Below the pieces are notes generated by a model. That model had not been told where the DNA came from. It did not search any database and saw only the letters and a program-made list of their open reading frames with translations. Positions 1 to 12,333 of a DNA stretch of 64,000 bases are shown here, piece by piece. Made by a program: the position numbers and the translations under genes. Origin of the DNA: Taenia hydatigena (taxonomy: Eukaryota > Platyhelminthes > Cestoda > Cyclophyllidea > Taeniidae). Position 1 is the stretch's first letter; the number at the start of each line of letters is the position of its first letter. The stretch is from contig JADWOT020000001.1 of NCBI GenBank assembly GCA_036345935.2, positions 14,358,295 through 14,422,294 of the forward strand, given 5' to 3'.

Positions 1-717
1 ACAGATGCTTCCAGCCGTCAAGCAGACAGGTTGTACCAATCACTAGGATAGATTTAAAGTTGCCATAACCGAACCTTGGCATAATGCACGAATTACAATG
101 AGAACCATGGAAAATTTTGTTATTCCACTAGCCAATCTTCCATTTCCTAGGTTATGGTGAATGAAGGAGTATGGTTGATTAATTTAAAGGAAAGGCAAAT
201 AGGACAGCTGATGCCACCTATTGCTTGAATGAACAGTAGAAGCTTCGAAACAATTCAAAGTTTAGTGTTATCGTTCAAAAGTTTGCAGTTGAAAGTGCTC
301 TGGCAAGTTGATTGGTACATTTGGTAGCCACACCGCAGTCATCGGCTTCAACCAACACTACGTTATCGGACTGTTTTCCGCATCTCTTTGCTATTACTAT
401 AAAGCTTGTAGGCTGGTAGACGAATGCTTTTGCGTGCAAGTTACCTTGTTATTGCCTGCACGTCACACATGAAACAAATGTTCATTGTAGGTATGGGAGA
501 GCCACTGGCAATGATAAAGATGCGTAGGATATTATTGGTGTGAGAGAGGGATGTGCGTGCTCTAGTTTTGAACAGATGATGAACAAATCAGCGTTTCTAT
601 TTTAATAGGCTCCGATAGTGGCTTGACTATCACGGTGCTGGATCATTCTCCTCCAGTTCTCGAGCATTACAGCATACTTTTCCTTGTGTAACACGAGTCA
701 GTAGCCAATTTACGTAC

Positions 718-936
718 ATTTGCAGTGTAGGGATCATCCCTTTCACTCTCTGTTCCATTGCGCATCCAATGTTGAAAGGCGTAATCCATGTAACCGCCAT
801 TGCAACCCTCTTTGCCCTCGCTTCTACTACAGTTTACCAACTGTTGCTCAGACAAACTAATTAGCTTTTTGTTCTTCTTGTACTAACCATCTAGTGTGCC
901 AGTGGCAGAAAAGGCGCAACACGAACCACACGGTCC
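718..936 (-). pseudogene. cathepsin L-like cysteine protease exon (broken)
   Basis: Papain-family (C1A) cysteine endopeptidase fragment; the intact family consists of secreted or lysosomal proteases. Read on the minus strand, the exon opens after a TTTGTAG acceptor with GPCGSC, which holds the active-site cysteine. It then reads AFSATG and the family hallmark block [10 protein letters not shown], followed by [11 protein letters not shown] and ending near DDPYTAN before a GTACGT donor. The exon is 73 codons. The tryptophan that normally follows the active-site cysteine is replaced by cysteine, and a TAG stop replaces a codon shortly after SATGTLDG. A second exon piece lies just upstream. No convincing downstream exons carrying the catalytic histidine and asparagine were found between 1 and 700. 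I infer a pseudogene; family identity is secure. Confidence 0.85.
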
Positions 937-1000
937 CTACAAACGTCAGTGCTGAGGTGAAGGTGAGTAAGTGAGTGCAACGCATGAGATAAAGCCTATC

Positions 1001-1045
1001 TGATTCTTAATGGGTGTCACAAGCGTTTGCAGCACTTTCTCCAGT
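1001..1045 (-). pseudogene. cathepsin L-like upstream exon end (broken)
   Basis: On the minus strand this reads DWRK, a garbled stretch, then LVTPIKNQ. That is the start of the mature papain-family enzyme, immediately before the GPCGSC exon at 718-936. The two halves are in different frames, so at least one indel lies between DWRK and LVTP. The exon should end with a GT donor after the KNQ codons. The sequence there is AT, so the donor is lost. The gap to the next exon (about 64 nt) is a normal size for a small flatworm intron. The left limit of the exon is not resolved and no propeptide could be traced further upstream. Confidence 0.65.
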
Positions 1046-1636
1046 CGCAGACATGGAGCATGTGCGCAGATGTATGCACTACATCACATCGATGTGCGAT
1101 TCTCTCAGCATGCATTGATAGCTTTTAGGTGGAATTGGACACTTCTTGCCCTCTGACTGGGTGATGTGTTTCTTCGCACTCAATATGCAGCGATGGTCTC
1201 CTTCCTTTCGTGTTTTTGCTCGCGGGATATGACACGCGCGACATAAATTCGAGGAGAGTGCACTTGGGCCACATTACCTTTCTAAAAATAAATTCACCTG
1301 AAGTCGCGATCAAACAGTCTTTTGTTTGGAAATATAGATGAAACGGTCAGGCGCATTGTTCCGGTTTTTGTTGACTTGACTGCCAGTTTTTGTAGCACAC
1401 AACCGTTGGATTACTTTGATTTCCACGTTATGTAATTTACGTTAAGCGCAAACACTTTTGGCATTCACAAAACGGCTATATTCTATTGCCTTTATTGTGC
1501 CAATGCTGTAATGTCTACTGCTTGATTAAGAGGCGTTACAGTGACACCAGAATCCTCGCAAGATATGATAACCTACCATTTGATCAGAGAAATATGAGAT
1601 TGTTTCCAATATAGCACATTTAATGGTACTGTGCAG

Positions 1637-1964
1637 GCAACGTGGCAAGGCCACTTGCGAGGCTTCGGGAACATGGTGAAGTGCAATCGGACAATACCAT
1701 CACCCTACGGGATGGATGCGGCAGGGGTGCTAGTGACTATTTACCGGGATGGGTGAGATTGGCCCGCATCCTAGTCGAGCTTACTCGGGACACGAGAGCT
1801 CATATACGCCATGTCTACCTACCGGACCACATCTGTCTCGACTTCGTCTGGGGCCTAGATGCTGACCACCGCAACTACGACATCTTTAACTTCTTACGAC
1901 GGTATCAGCAGGCTCTCTCCTCCGATTTTGGCAACCCCAATATGACCCCAGAAATGCGACAGAA
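1637..1964 (+). CDS. internal coding exon of an unrecognised protein
   Basis: A 328-nt open exon starts after a GTGCAG acceptor and ends at a consensus donor (AA|GTGAGT). It enters with two bases of a split codon and leaves after two bases. It codes about 109 residues with a well-balanced, protein-like composition, including GASDYLPGWVRLARILVELT and NYDIFNFLRRYQQALSS. The look is that of an alpha-helical repeat or scaffold protein. The stop immediately downstream in the same frame lies inside the donor, so the exon must be spliced on. I do not recognise the family and found no partner exons on this strand within several kilobases. It may therefore belong to a gene with long introns or be a stranded duplicate. 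Confidence 0.55.
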
Positions 1965-1970
1965 GTGAGT

Positions 1971-4590
1971 TCACTGGAAAAAAGACCAGTGAAACGTTCT
2001 TTTTACTGAGGCTGACTGCCTGTCATGCAAGTGTAAGTTCGGTCGATAAAAACCAAGCAAATTTTCATGCATCGACAAGAAAGGGAGAAAATTGAATGAA
2101 TGCACTTGCTGCTTTTGTTTCTACACGCCTTTTGGTTTCCAAGCCGTTTAGAGGAAAGGCTATGAAAACGTGGTTTGACTTGAGTAGCACATTCAGCTAA
2201 TGTGATGCGCATCCGCCTCAATGCAAGTGAATATTGAAAGTAGACGAATGCTGTTTTGACAATTGCACACAAGGAGCAAATCAAATCCAATTATGCGTGG
2301 CCAAATCTGCATTCTATTAATCATGCAAGCAATTCCTACATAGACCCGCACTTGATTGACCTATAACCAAAAGAGGTATGCCCAAGTCCAATCACTTGGA
2401 CATAGCTGCATCTAGCATCGTTTATCGCAGTAGAAGTGCTTAATGAGATAGAACAAGCAGGCAAGTCCCTTCGCTTGCAATAAATAGGTGTTACTATCGC
2501 ATCTAAGGCAATGTGCAATCCAGACGCATAATTACGTCTTCGATCTCTGCCTGTACATGACACGAAATAAATTGCTTCTGCTATCAGCGAAAATTTTTAT
2601 GATTTGATGAATGTACGCTGGAAACCAGCTGCAGACCACCCGATTAAAGTGACAGAAATCGAAGAAAGGGAGTGGTCTGATACTACTTAAGAGACGTCCT
2701 TTGGAAGAAATTGCGTATGATTTACGTAATGATGCAGAATATGCGCGCATACCCGTAACTAGGGACGAGTTCAACCGAAAGTAATATTTTGCTGGATTTA
2801 TGTGAGGCTGTTCTAAGAGGAGGAACAAACACTCCTGCTACGGTTTAATAATAAAGCATGAATGAAGTTCGCACGTAATGTCGCGTCGCAAATTTTAGCT
2901 TCAGTGAAATGTTATCGCTGCATTATTTGCCATTAGGGTCTATGCTTATAGTCGAATTGTGGAATCGCCTTAGCCATTATAAAGACTAACAAAGAGTCTA
3001 AGAATCGACCTACACTGGCAATGTTTGAAGCGATGGAAGTGGCTGAGTGAATTAAGTAGGTGACATTGAGGCACAGAATCTAACTCAGTTGAGTCGCTTA
3101 AAAGCTGAGTTCGAAAGTGCAGTAGAAGTAGGACTTGATTGCAGAGAATCGTTGGGATCATTTTCTCCTGCATTTGAATTCATAGCCATCGATTTCTTCT
3201 TCTATCTCTTCGGTCCTTACCTCAACTGCTTCGGTTACATTTTCAATCGCAGCAGGCCTTTCCTAATATTCTCATCAGGTCTTCCAGAAAAACATTCTTT
3301 GAATGACATTGCAATGAAAGTCTCTTTTCATAAGTTTATGTCGCTATCACTTCAGCACGTCCAACCCGTGCACACATTTGTGTTTCGCCATTTAAACTGG
3401 CGCATCTTTGAACCCATCACACAGAGGAGGATGTTCCTCGCAAAGTTGTACGAATGTGACACGACTGTTGGACGGGTAACAGCATCCATGCGGATGATCC
3501 GAATTCCTCTTTGATCTCATCCAGCTACCAAATATGCATAATTGATGTGAAGGACATTGATGAGAACATCCACGAAGAAGTGTTAATTAGTCTGTAGTAG
3601 AACTCCAGAATGCCAAACACGGTGTGGGTAGTCGACACCTATAAACAATTGCAGGCGTAAGTGCGCGTAAAACAATTATCTTAGCAGCAGTTAAAGCGCT
3701 AAAAAGGCAAACAGTCAAGAATTTGAATTACTGAGTTGATAAAAATGAAAAATTGAAAATATGTAGAATAAGAGGAATCCAAAAGATACGCATTTAATAA
3801 AGTTTTGCTATAAAACCCACAAAGTTTTTTCTCATTTGCATCCAACCTACATTGCAATACCTCGTGTAGTTGGTGGTGTGTTGGTAAATGTAAACTACAT
3901 ACCCACAATCCACATAACTTTAACACGCTTGCGCTCAATTTTCTTCACATGATGTCGTTGGCACTCACCTATAATTCTCATCTTTCTAAACAAATTGCAT
4001 ATTCTATTGCTTTCCTTTGCTTCCATAGCCTCCCGGCTACTCCCAACAAGCCACCGAGACTTTGGGATTTTATTACTTATTTGTTGTTACAGGAAGCAAA
4101 TTTCGTCTATGGATGGAAAAGTATCGCTTCCCACAACCGCAAATGCGCACTTTGAGACGTTTACACCGCCTAAATTAATGGCAGAATTTCGCATTTTACT
4201 GGCCACCACGAATGGGGGAGCTGGTCATATGAACTCACACGAAGTTTACCAAACGAAAGATCTTGTGTTCACGCCATCGTGTCGTCCCTCCACTCACAAG
4301 GGCCTTAACCCCTAGCAAATAATCAACTTCTTATTAGCTGTCTGTGTGCAGTTTTTGTGATTAGCACTACAAAGTGGCCCAAATCCAATTCTTGTTTATT
4401 GAGACGAATTCCACAATCTCAGCCTTCATTCTGCCTCCGCCCTGCGTGCAACTCACTGACAAGCATGTAACTAGCAATGTTGCCAAGACAGCCTGGCATA
4501 GTAAAGAAGGGGTTGGTGCTCACGAGTCAAAATTCCATCTTCTACGCATTTGGAAGCAAGAAGTAGCTGAATGCATTTCCTAAAGAAATG
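1971..4590. other. non-coding stretch, no supported gene
   Basis: Intergenic or intronic AT-rich DNA. The longest open frame (3,089-3,514, plus) runs 141 codons but has no recognisable motif, no convincing splice context and a composition rich in Phe/Ser/Leu. It was not accepted as a gene. No tandem repeat of note was seen. Confidence 0.5.
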
Positions 4591-4594
4591 CCAG

Positions 4595-4752
4595 CTAGGA
4601 AGAGTACAGTAAATCATCTACGCTTGGTGCTAATGGGTCTAAGGGAAGTACAACAGTCACAGCGTTAACGTCACTTGTGAATATACCTGTACCATGTGAG
4701 CTGTCCTCCATTACAGTTTCAATACCTCTAAATAGTTTTGCATTATGTCGTC
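4595..4752 (-). CDS. candidate terminal exon, unknown protein
   Basis: On the minus strand a TTCACAG acceptor is followed by two bases of a split codon, 51 open codons and TAG. The peptide begins RHNAKLFRGIETVMEDSS and ends near LDPLAPSVDDLLYSS, an acidic, protein-like C-terminus. The incoming phase (one base in the previous exon) does not match the phase leaving the transmembrane exon of the FnIII gene upstream, so it is probably not the tail of that gene. No homologous copy was seen elsewhere in the window. A chance open frame of this length remains possible. Confidence 0.3.
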
Positions 4753-4799
4753 CTGTGAACATAATCGTGGTTACAGCCCCCTTTCTCATGTTATAATCG

Positions 4800-7700
4800 G
4801 CCTTACTCGCCCCATTTCATCTGCTCCTTCTTTTCACAGTTTTGTGATCCCATCCATTTTACTCGCGCGGCGTCGCGTCGGATCGCACCAAATTTCATCT
4901 TTGCACAGGTAATTTCACGCGCGACTCTTGCGTGGAATAAGCTCCTAAAATGCGGTTAGTTTTCAATTTTATCTACAAACTGTTATGAAGTGCGTTAACA
5001 TGTGTTTCCTCTGTTGCCAATTCCCGAAACCGAAATAATCTATGTTTATGAGTTGTGTATGGAATCTTAAGCCAACAAACAAGCAAACCGACGTATGTAT
5101 GCGTGTATGTATGCGCTCAAATACTCTAAAACACATTCCGCCTATGTCGGATACCGTTTGGATGTGCTAAGGAAACCACAAGTGTTGGTCGTAAAATGAA
5201 TGCAAGGTTAGCAGTTTTCAGAAAAGGCATTCTGCAAAGTTAGTACGAAAATGTGAAACTAGTCAATTTTTTTACGAACTTATTGAAAACAAACAGTTGC
5301 ATACAGCAAACTGGCATCTTAATTCAAATATTCTGCTACAAATTTTCAGTTGTAATCCAACGCATAACTTATGTTAGAAGCCGTAAATTATCTCCCCATC
5401 TTCCTACCATTTATGGGCTCAAAGGCACATTTATAACAACATTCGTATAGCATGGACCCATGTCTCTTCGAGCAGCATTTTTATTATTATCCTTAAGGGT
5501 TGTCACTTAATATGCCATTCACTGGTTTCCCTTCTTCCCTTGGCAGGCTACTTCACCTTCACATATCAGTGGTCTACTCTTTTAAGCAGTCATAGTGTTA
5601 TGCAAATGGTATTTGGCTAAGCATGGAGTTGTGCGTTGTAGACAAGGTGGTTTGTACGTGAGATGATTTTTGTTACTTGCTCTAGTGTTTCTTCAGATGC
5701 TGGTTCCCTATTCGGTGGGAAGACATCAGAAGCAACTCTCATTCGACGACTTGTGACTATCTCGAACAGTGAAACACCAGCTGATTTATAGATTGAAGCC
5801 CTTTAGGGAAGTTGAGGAATTCCTAGGCTTACATTCCAGTCTTCTGATTGCGCCTACTTAATGAAGAATCAGTAGCTCGATCAGAATACGATTTCGTTAT
5901 TGTCTGCAGTCAATACCTTGTAAATGAACGGATGATATGCATGTCTGAGATGCAATTAACCTTGCAGCGTCACGGAGTTGAAATAGCTTCTCTCCCTTTG
6001 CTGGCGGCATTTTTACTTGCCACTATTCTATTCTTAAGCCTAGGGTAGAGAATTACTTTGACCTCATAGAGAGTCTAACGAGCCGTTTATGTGGGTCAGT
6101 GGAAATGAGTTCGTCTTATTTACGACGTTTAAATTACTATACATGGCGCACAGTAGTAAATTCTCAACACTGTTCTTTATCAGCGCGATCTGAGGGGCGT
6201 ATGGCAGCTTTGACGGTTTTATAACCTCAGCTCGAATTATCTCCTCGACTAGCTGGGTTACTTCTGCTAGCAGCGGAGACGATATGCATCTGGGTGGTTG
6301 CCGAATGGTCCAGTTTTGCTGACACCTATGTTTGCTTGACTGTACTTGTTTGTTCTAGCATAGCGTCCCGTCATGAAAACATTTTCGTGTACCTAATTAT
6401 CATCTTGCGAAGCTCTTAATTGTTCATGGAATAGCTGCAGCTTCAAAATAAGAACGCTACTGTAGTCGTCTGCATCTTCTTTTAGTAGCGAAGCATCTAC
6501 GTTGGATTCGGTGCCTTAGTGGATGCGAAAGCTACCTTCACAAAGTTTGGGACAGCATTGGCAATACGAACTATCGCGTCTTAAGCCAGTTTTTACTCAA
6601 ATTTCACTTCATCATTCAGATTTCTTCCCCTTTCGAAATCCGTCAAAGTTCTCTTTTCAAATACTACCTCGCTTTCTGCCAAAATAACCTTGTGGAAGAG
6701 GCAGTGATCCGAATCTTGTTGCAAGTGGTGGGAAAAGTCAGCAAGTTTACTTTTAATTTGGCTACATTTGAGATGAGTAGGAAGCCACATGGACAATTTT
6801 CAGTTTGCCGGAGACCCAGACCGGTGATAAAAGTTGTTCGGCAATAAACAGGAAAGAAAATGAGGCTAACTTGATCTCTGGGGTAGTGAAACCGGAATTT
6901 GATGATCTGTCAAGCATCTAGCGACGTAGGCGACCAAGATCAGCGGACTTAGCGAGTTTGTCATTATACCATTAGGCATTTGAAACACATTGGGGCAGTC
7001 GGAGTTGATGTCTGAACTTAACGGCTATCCAGTTAGCAATCCTGCTTTGAAACGAGTCTCGAAAGAAACGTATTACCAACTTTGTGGCAGTACAGGTCTG
7101 GTCTTCTCAGTCAATAGCAAAACTGAGTTAAGGTGGCGCAGCATTCATGCATGCCAACGTCGTGGCTGATGCTGACGCCTATTGTGGCGGATCACAACTA
7201 GCTGTGGAAGGCACGAGAGAGTAGCAATATTCTTCGCTGGCAGCGGTAGAGGCAGGATAGTTAGAATTACAGATCTTAAGCCATCCTTGAAAGAATGAAC
7301 ATACGTCATTGCTAAAATTAGTGTGGCCTTTTCTCATTTACCTTCTCTTCGCTTTGATTTCTTTAAACCGATTAGGTTGTTGTTTTAGTTGGGACATGTC
7401 CATAGATGTGGGCTAATAAAAAACGGTACAAATATAAGGAGACCGAGACGCTGATTCTCTCTAACTTCAGTGTATTCTAGGTCCTCTTCTAGCAAAAGGT
7501 TTAATCCGCTGTCCTGCTTTTCAAACCGGCGGCACATTTTTAATATTTTAGTGTTCGAATGTAAGTGCCGACAATTAACATTCGGAATGGGAGATCGAAG
7601 CAACTGCATCTGCATTGGCAAGATAAAGTGACTTAAAAACGCACGAAGGAAAGAAAACAATTACTTTTGACTTGAATTAGGCCACTCACAGAAATTAGCT

Positions 7701-8540
7701 TTCTCTTTCTTTTTGATTGCATTTACTTAGCAAATTTCGCCTCATGAGCGTTTGTCAAATGATTTGCTGCCATAAAATCGAGAACTCCAGTGCCTTCGTT
7801 GCTGCCTTCTGCTACGCAAAACATATGTATTTTTCCCTTGAAATGGCATAGAAACAGAAACTGAAGGGCATAAACACTGGAATGGTCTGTGAGCCTTCTT
7901 CTAAGGCATCTGAAGCATTTCAAAAGTTCATGATAAGCTATATCAGTTTGGTGGGTATTCACAAAAATAAAAATAAAGTGACAGGAAGAAGTGCATACGA
8001 TAATTGAAATCTATTCTTTAGTAAAAGTAGTCGGGTATAATTCCGGCAGCACCATTTGAGGCAGACAAGTTGATTAGTCATGCAATGGTGAAAGAAGCAG
8101 TTCAAATCTGGGGATATCGTAAGCTCCTACCCCCAGCAAATGCCGTGAAGCACCAAACTGATTCACCGCAAAATATTACGCCAATATTATTGATTGAAAG
8201 AAAATACAAAAGGAAATTTGAAATAGCGAACAATCTGCTGGCTCATGTTTCTGTTCGATCGAGCTGATGCTTTCTTTTCTGAAAAGGAGAAAGTATCGAC
8301 ATCGTTAGCACAATGTGCAGAAACGATTAGCATGTTTTGGCTGCTGACAATTTGCTCTCCTATTTAAGTACTTTGTGCAAACTGCAATTTTACATGAGAA
8401 GTTTATGTGCATAGTGAACGGTGAAATCGCATTCCAGAGCGCTTTGTTATAAGTGCATTCCTCTGTGCTATCACTAATCGGCAGGATAAACCGAGCGGTT
8501 GTTAGCTCATTTCACAATTCACTCACAATTCAGCTAAGCA
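4800..8540. other. non-coding stretch downstream of the FnIII gene
   Basis: No supported gene. A short tandem of GTATGTATGC-like units occurs near 5,092-5,116. Several 60-90 codon frames exist on both strands, but they lack splice context or recognisable motifs. Confidence 0.45.
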
Positions 8541-8549
8541 GAGAGTTAT

Positions 8550-8583
8550 TCACTTTCCTTTGGTGGTGGCGGCAGCAGTGGAC
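8550..8583 (-). CDS. candidate last exon of the FnIII membrane protein
   Basis: On the minus strand a GCATTCAG acceptor is followed by a 34-nt coding end. Joined to the transmembrane exon in its phase it gives a short tail, STAAATTKGK, and a TGA. An alternative frame of the same exon reads PLLPPPPKESE then TAA, which looks more like a proline-rich tail, but it would need a different upstream phase or an unseen intervening exon. The exon is assigned because acceptor, phase and total length (987 nt over five exons) agree. No clear AATAAA was seen just downstream. Confidence 0.4.
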
Positions 8584-9545
8584 CTGAATGCAAAATACAA
8601 GAATGGGTCACACAATATGCTTTCATAAAATTCTGCTCGTCACATATTCAAAAACATTTACATTTACATGAAAATAATTAAGAGCCAAAACGGACACAAC
8701 ATTTGCGCTATTTATGGACGTGCATTACAACGTTGTTGAAGCATTTGTTGAAGAGTGTATGGATTGAGAGCGGAGCGTAAGAGAACCCACAGAGTTAATG
8801 AAGCAACATTGAAGCGAAAGGAATCGACAAGAAGAGGTGGGCAAATAAAGTGCACTATGTGGACCCAAATTAAGCGTTTCTTTTTCAAAATAAGCTCTTC
8901 TACAAAAGCTAATTGTCAGAAGAAATGCGGCAATTCAGGAACTCGTTTCCATCACTGCATTTCTAATCAGTGGATGGCCCAGCCAAAGCGATTTCAGCTT
9001 TGTACAACCTAACCTCTGTTTGCTAGCACAAACATTTAAAGACAATCTTTCCATACGTGGGGACAGGAACAAGGGCAGGGTGACTCGTAAGCCGATGCCA
9101 CAGTGCTGATTGATGGCTAAGGTGATGTTGCACACCCTCTAAACTGGTGCGATAACGATTGCATTAATGGGATGCACACGCATTTGGCATCAAGAATCCC
9201 CTGCAATATGTGCCGCTGTGACCTGAGAACAGTCTGTTTCGGTTAGGTGGCCATCCTCTTCGACCAAAGAATTAACTATGGGACATAAGGTTTGGTGGGC
9301 CCTTATGACCAGGAGCATCGCAGCATTCAATCAAGGAGAGGGCGCTGTGCAAGAGTTAAAAGAACACGGTGAACACAAAGTGGCAATTGGGGCATTAGAG
9401 CAAGATTCACTCTTAGCAAAATTTGTCGAAAGGACAGCCATACGCGCATTGATCCATAGGAATTGGTATCGTCACCATAAAAACAAACACAACAACAAAT
9501 AAACAAGGCTGGTTAAGGGAAATAGAAGATAGAAATAAAACTCAC

Positions 9546-9696
9546 CGTTCATCATCGAACGCAGGTGAATCCTTATAACACGAATGATTGAAGAATGGAA
9601 TTCGCTTGCGGAAGATGAAAAGCAAGACTAGGAGGAGTATGAAGATCAGAGGAATGAATATTCCCAGCAGGATTTTTAGCAGTCGATTATCCGTAA
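9546..9696 (-). CDS. transmembrane exon of the FnIII membrane protein
   Basis: This 151-nt exon on the minus strand lies between a TTCTTCAG acceptor and a consensus GTGAGT donor. It enters in phase 1, exactly the phase in which both intact FnIII exons end. The peptide begins TDNRLL, passes through about 22 strongly hydrophobic residues (ILLGIFIPLIFILLLVLLFI), then a basic FRKR stop-transfer cluster and a polar segment ending PAFDDE. This is the signature of a single-pass type I span with a short cytoplasmic side. It leaves in phase 2. It lies 2.6 kb from the nearest intact FnIII exon, with one decayed FnIII copy in the intervening intron. Confidence 0.7.
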
Positions 9697-10298
9697 CTGA
9701 AGAATCAAAATCTGTGAGCGTGTGAAATAGAATTTGTAAGCGAAGTTCAAGATTAGGGAAGCAAGGCTGTACAAAGTCTGCACGCGGTCAAAGCTCATAA
9801 AACAAAGTAATGGAGGCAGACTCCAATGGGTCGGTTCACTGTTGTGCCAAAGTCACAGTTGAAGAGGGTGCCACAAAAGTGTTATTCAGTACAACAGTAA
9901 AGACACACCAATTCTGAAGATGACCAGGAAAATTTAAGGAAATGCAATTTGGACTGGATCCGTTTTTGCAGACACCAAAGCCGCAAATGTGCCTATTTTT
10001 GTAGAGTGCATCTAAAGAAAATATGTCTCTGATTCGCTTCCTAACTTTATGCCTGTCCTCCCACACAATTTTTCGCTGCGAAACCATTGCGATGCAATCA
10101 GAGCAGAGGTCACACAGTGGATTCACACCGACTTCATGTTTAAGCTGCGATGGCTAACATTTACACTGGGGCTTGCATTTCACACCGAACATAATGCCAC
10201 GGCATTTTATTTCTGTTATCACCATCTACCAAAGTGCAAGTGGACATTCACTAGACATGCTTCATGTGGGACACAACAAATGGGTACTTCTCACCTAC

Positions 10299-10640
10299 CG
10301 TAAGAATGGCATTGCTACAAGCATAAATTGAAGTCGATGCTGAAGTCAAATAGATCTGCCTATGACTCAACTTGGAGGTTTGCAAACGAAGACTATGCAG
10401 CCGGTCTGGTCATTGCATTTGGTTGAGGCGCTCGAACGCACTCTTTGTAGGGAATATAGAGTAAAAGACCGGCGCTCGTGCATTCGTCCATATTTTTGTC
10501 TTGCACTGTTTCCCTTCAGATCCTGCGACACATGCAGCCAACGCGCCCATTGCATCCTTGGCATTCGTTGCCTTCCCTATTACCGTGTGAGCCAAACTCC
10601 CTATATGTTGCTACTAATTCCCATCACAATTACCATCGCT
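10299..10640 (-). pseudogene. decayed FnIII-like exon copy (unit 1)
   Basis: The minus strand aligns piecewise with the intact exon at 12,334-12,696: AGSEGKQCKTK against AGSEEKNCKAK, IPYKECVR against IPYKVCVR, and a YACSNA remnant near the end. Several indels and stops separate the pieces, so no continuous frame remains. A donor-like GTAGGT survives at the expected place. It lies in the intron between the intact FnIII exons and the transmembrane exon and is presumably skipped. Confidence 0.65.
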
Positions 10641-11099
10641 GCATTATGGTCTTGACGTGTGTTACGACAAAACAACACTGTTACTGGGACTGCGTCTCAT
10701 CCAACAGGCTTGTAGTGGCAAGCAAATTACTACATTTTGGGTCATGTTAATTCCACGTTTCCACCAGGAGCGCAACGTTATCGAGTCAATCGCAGTCTCA
10801 CACTTTCACATGTATGTGTTCGAACAGCCACCAATCTCATTTAAATAACCTCCGCACCTACGTACAAACCTCACATATAAGTGCTCGTTAAATAAGCAGG
10901 CTCAAATACTTACAGCTTGTGAAACGATGAGTGCTTAGGGACCGGCTCTCAACTGCTTAGACAATATTCCTTCACATTTTGCATGTTGGCTTTTTGGCAA
11001 CACACACGCACGTATCCATTTTTATCGAAAAGTGCGTCGCTGTTTCAAGTAGCGTGTAACAGCAAAGATGCAGTTCTTTTTTGCGATTCATTAAACAGG

Positions 11100-11450
11100 A
11101 ATGGCAGGGTTGTCCAGTTGTGAGCGAAGCAAAGTTGCATTGGTCAAGCCAAATGAACAGCCGAATTCCTGACTAGAATGAGGCTGTGAGGAAATGCAAA
11201 AATGACATTCTGCTCTGGGCACAGAGTAGCCGAGGGTGTATTGCATGATCTCCTCTTACTCTTTGTTCATCTCCACTGCATTCTATTCTATCTTATCCCT
11301 CTCTACTTAAACTGTCCCAAGTCTCAGAAGTCTGACACCCACGACTCACAATGCTGCATTAATTCCGATCAAAACTCGACGGTGGCTGCGGATCGTCACG
11401 TGTGGTTCATCATTCAACCAATCTGATCAGTTCTTAGGCTTCAGCATTCC
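11100..11450. repeat. intron repeat accompanying the FnIII units
   Basis: This non-coding block recurs at 14,390-14,760 and, in part, at 21,835-22,030. Shared landmarks are a GTCCAGTT start, a CAAATGAA motif and, in the two longer copies, an ACTCAC end after a CCCAAGTCTCAGAAGTCTGACACC-like stretch. It shows that the array grew by duplicating exon plus flanking intron, not the exon alone. Confidence 0.6.
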
Positions 11451-11984
11451 ATCATCATGTGATCTTACTCATGAAATGCTTCGTTCGTACCTATGCACCA
11501 AAACAGTTCATCAATCCTCGATCTCAGGAAGGCAAGGTAGCATGCGAGTCTCCTGAGATACGCCGAATGCCACGACCGGAGGGAGACAAAAATGTACAAA
11601 GCATCTCAGGTGTCTACATCCGATTCGCGTATTTCACTGATAAGAAAGAAGGTTTCATTAAAGCCACCACAGATAGGCCAGGTGAGGAGATGTTGTGGAA
11701 TATATCCATGTGATCGTAGGGCAAAAATATTTCTCCAAAGAATAAGAAAATCAAAAATGGAAGAAAGCGCAGAAAGAAGGAATATTCGACAATATTAAAG
11801 AAGGTGCAAATAAAATATGGCAAGTAGCATAAGGAAAAGCAAGAATATTTGGATGGTGATTGTGTGAAGGGTAGTGAGACGACGTGGAAGTAAAGAGCGA
11901 TGATGGCAGCAATAGCTACATCGCTAAACACTAGACAATGTTTAGTTACTTCTACATTGCGAATGAATTTTAGTAAAAGAAAAT

Positions 11985-12133
11985 CTATGCATCCACACAG
12001 TTGATAAGGCCATTGGAAGTAACTGGACCGCCACCATCGCCACCACCACCAACACTAGCACCATAGCTGTCCATCCCAATGACTTCATATTTGTGCTCTA
12101 ACACGAACACCGGCACCACTCCTTCCAATGCGC
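11985..12133 (-). CDS. candidate alternative terminal exon of the FnIII gene
   Basis: On the minus strand an acceptor TGTGTCGCAG is followed by an open frame of 48 codons and TAG. It accepts a phase-1 donor, the same phase in which the FnIII exon 200 nt upstream ends. The peptide starts ALEGVVPVFVLEHKYEV and continues with a Gly-rich run (ASVGGGGDGGG). Using it instead of the 9.6-kb exon would give a 316-residue protein (951 nt, divisible by three) without the membrane span. The start resembles a short block at about 14,968-14,993 with its own acceptor, so it may be part of the duplicated unit. No transcript support is available. Confidence 0.35.
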
Positions 12134-12333
12134 CTGCGACACAATATAGGAAGTGAGGTCACTCAGACTTCTGTCAATTCCCGAATCCCTACTTTACTGT
12201 GAACTTTTGCGTCATACATGGACTGCGATCGACGCCTTCTATTCAAGTGCCAGTGCCAATCAAACGGTCAACTAACATTGCACATTCACCAGATATGCTT
12301 TTTGTACGAAATCGACAAGTCAGCATTTCTTAC

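Noticed and set aside
300..350. Minus-strand DDCGVATK resembling the C-terminus of cathepsin L
   Set aside because: Only a handful of residues match and the expected catalytic His and Asn blocks upstream are missing; too weak to add to the pseudogene.
3089..3514. 141-codon plus-strand open frame
   Set aside because: No motif, Phe/Leu/Ser-rich, no convincing splice or start context and no paralogous copy; likely chance.
10362..10655. Plus-strand 97-codon frame
   Set aside because: It is the opposite strand of the decayed FnIII exon at 10,299-10,640.
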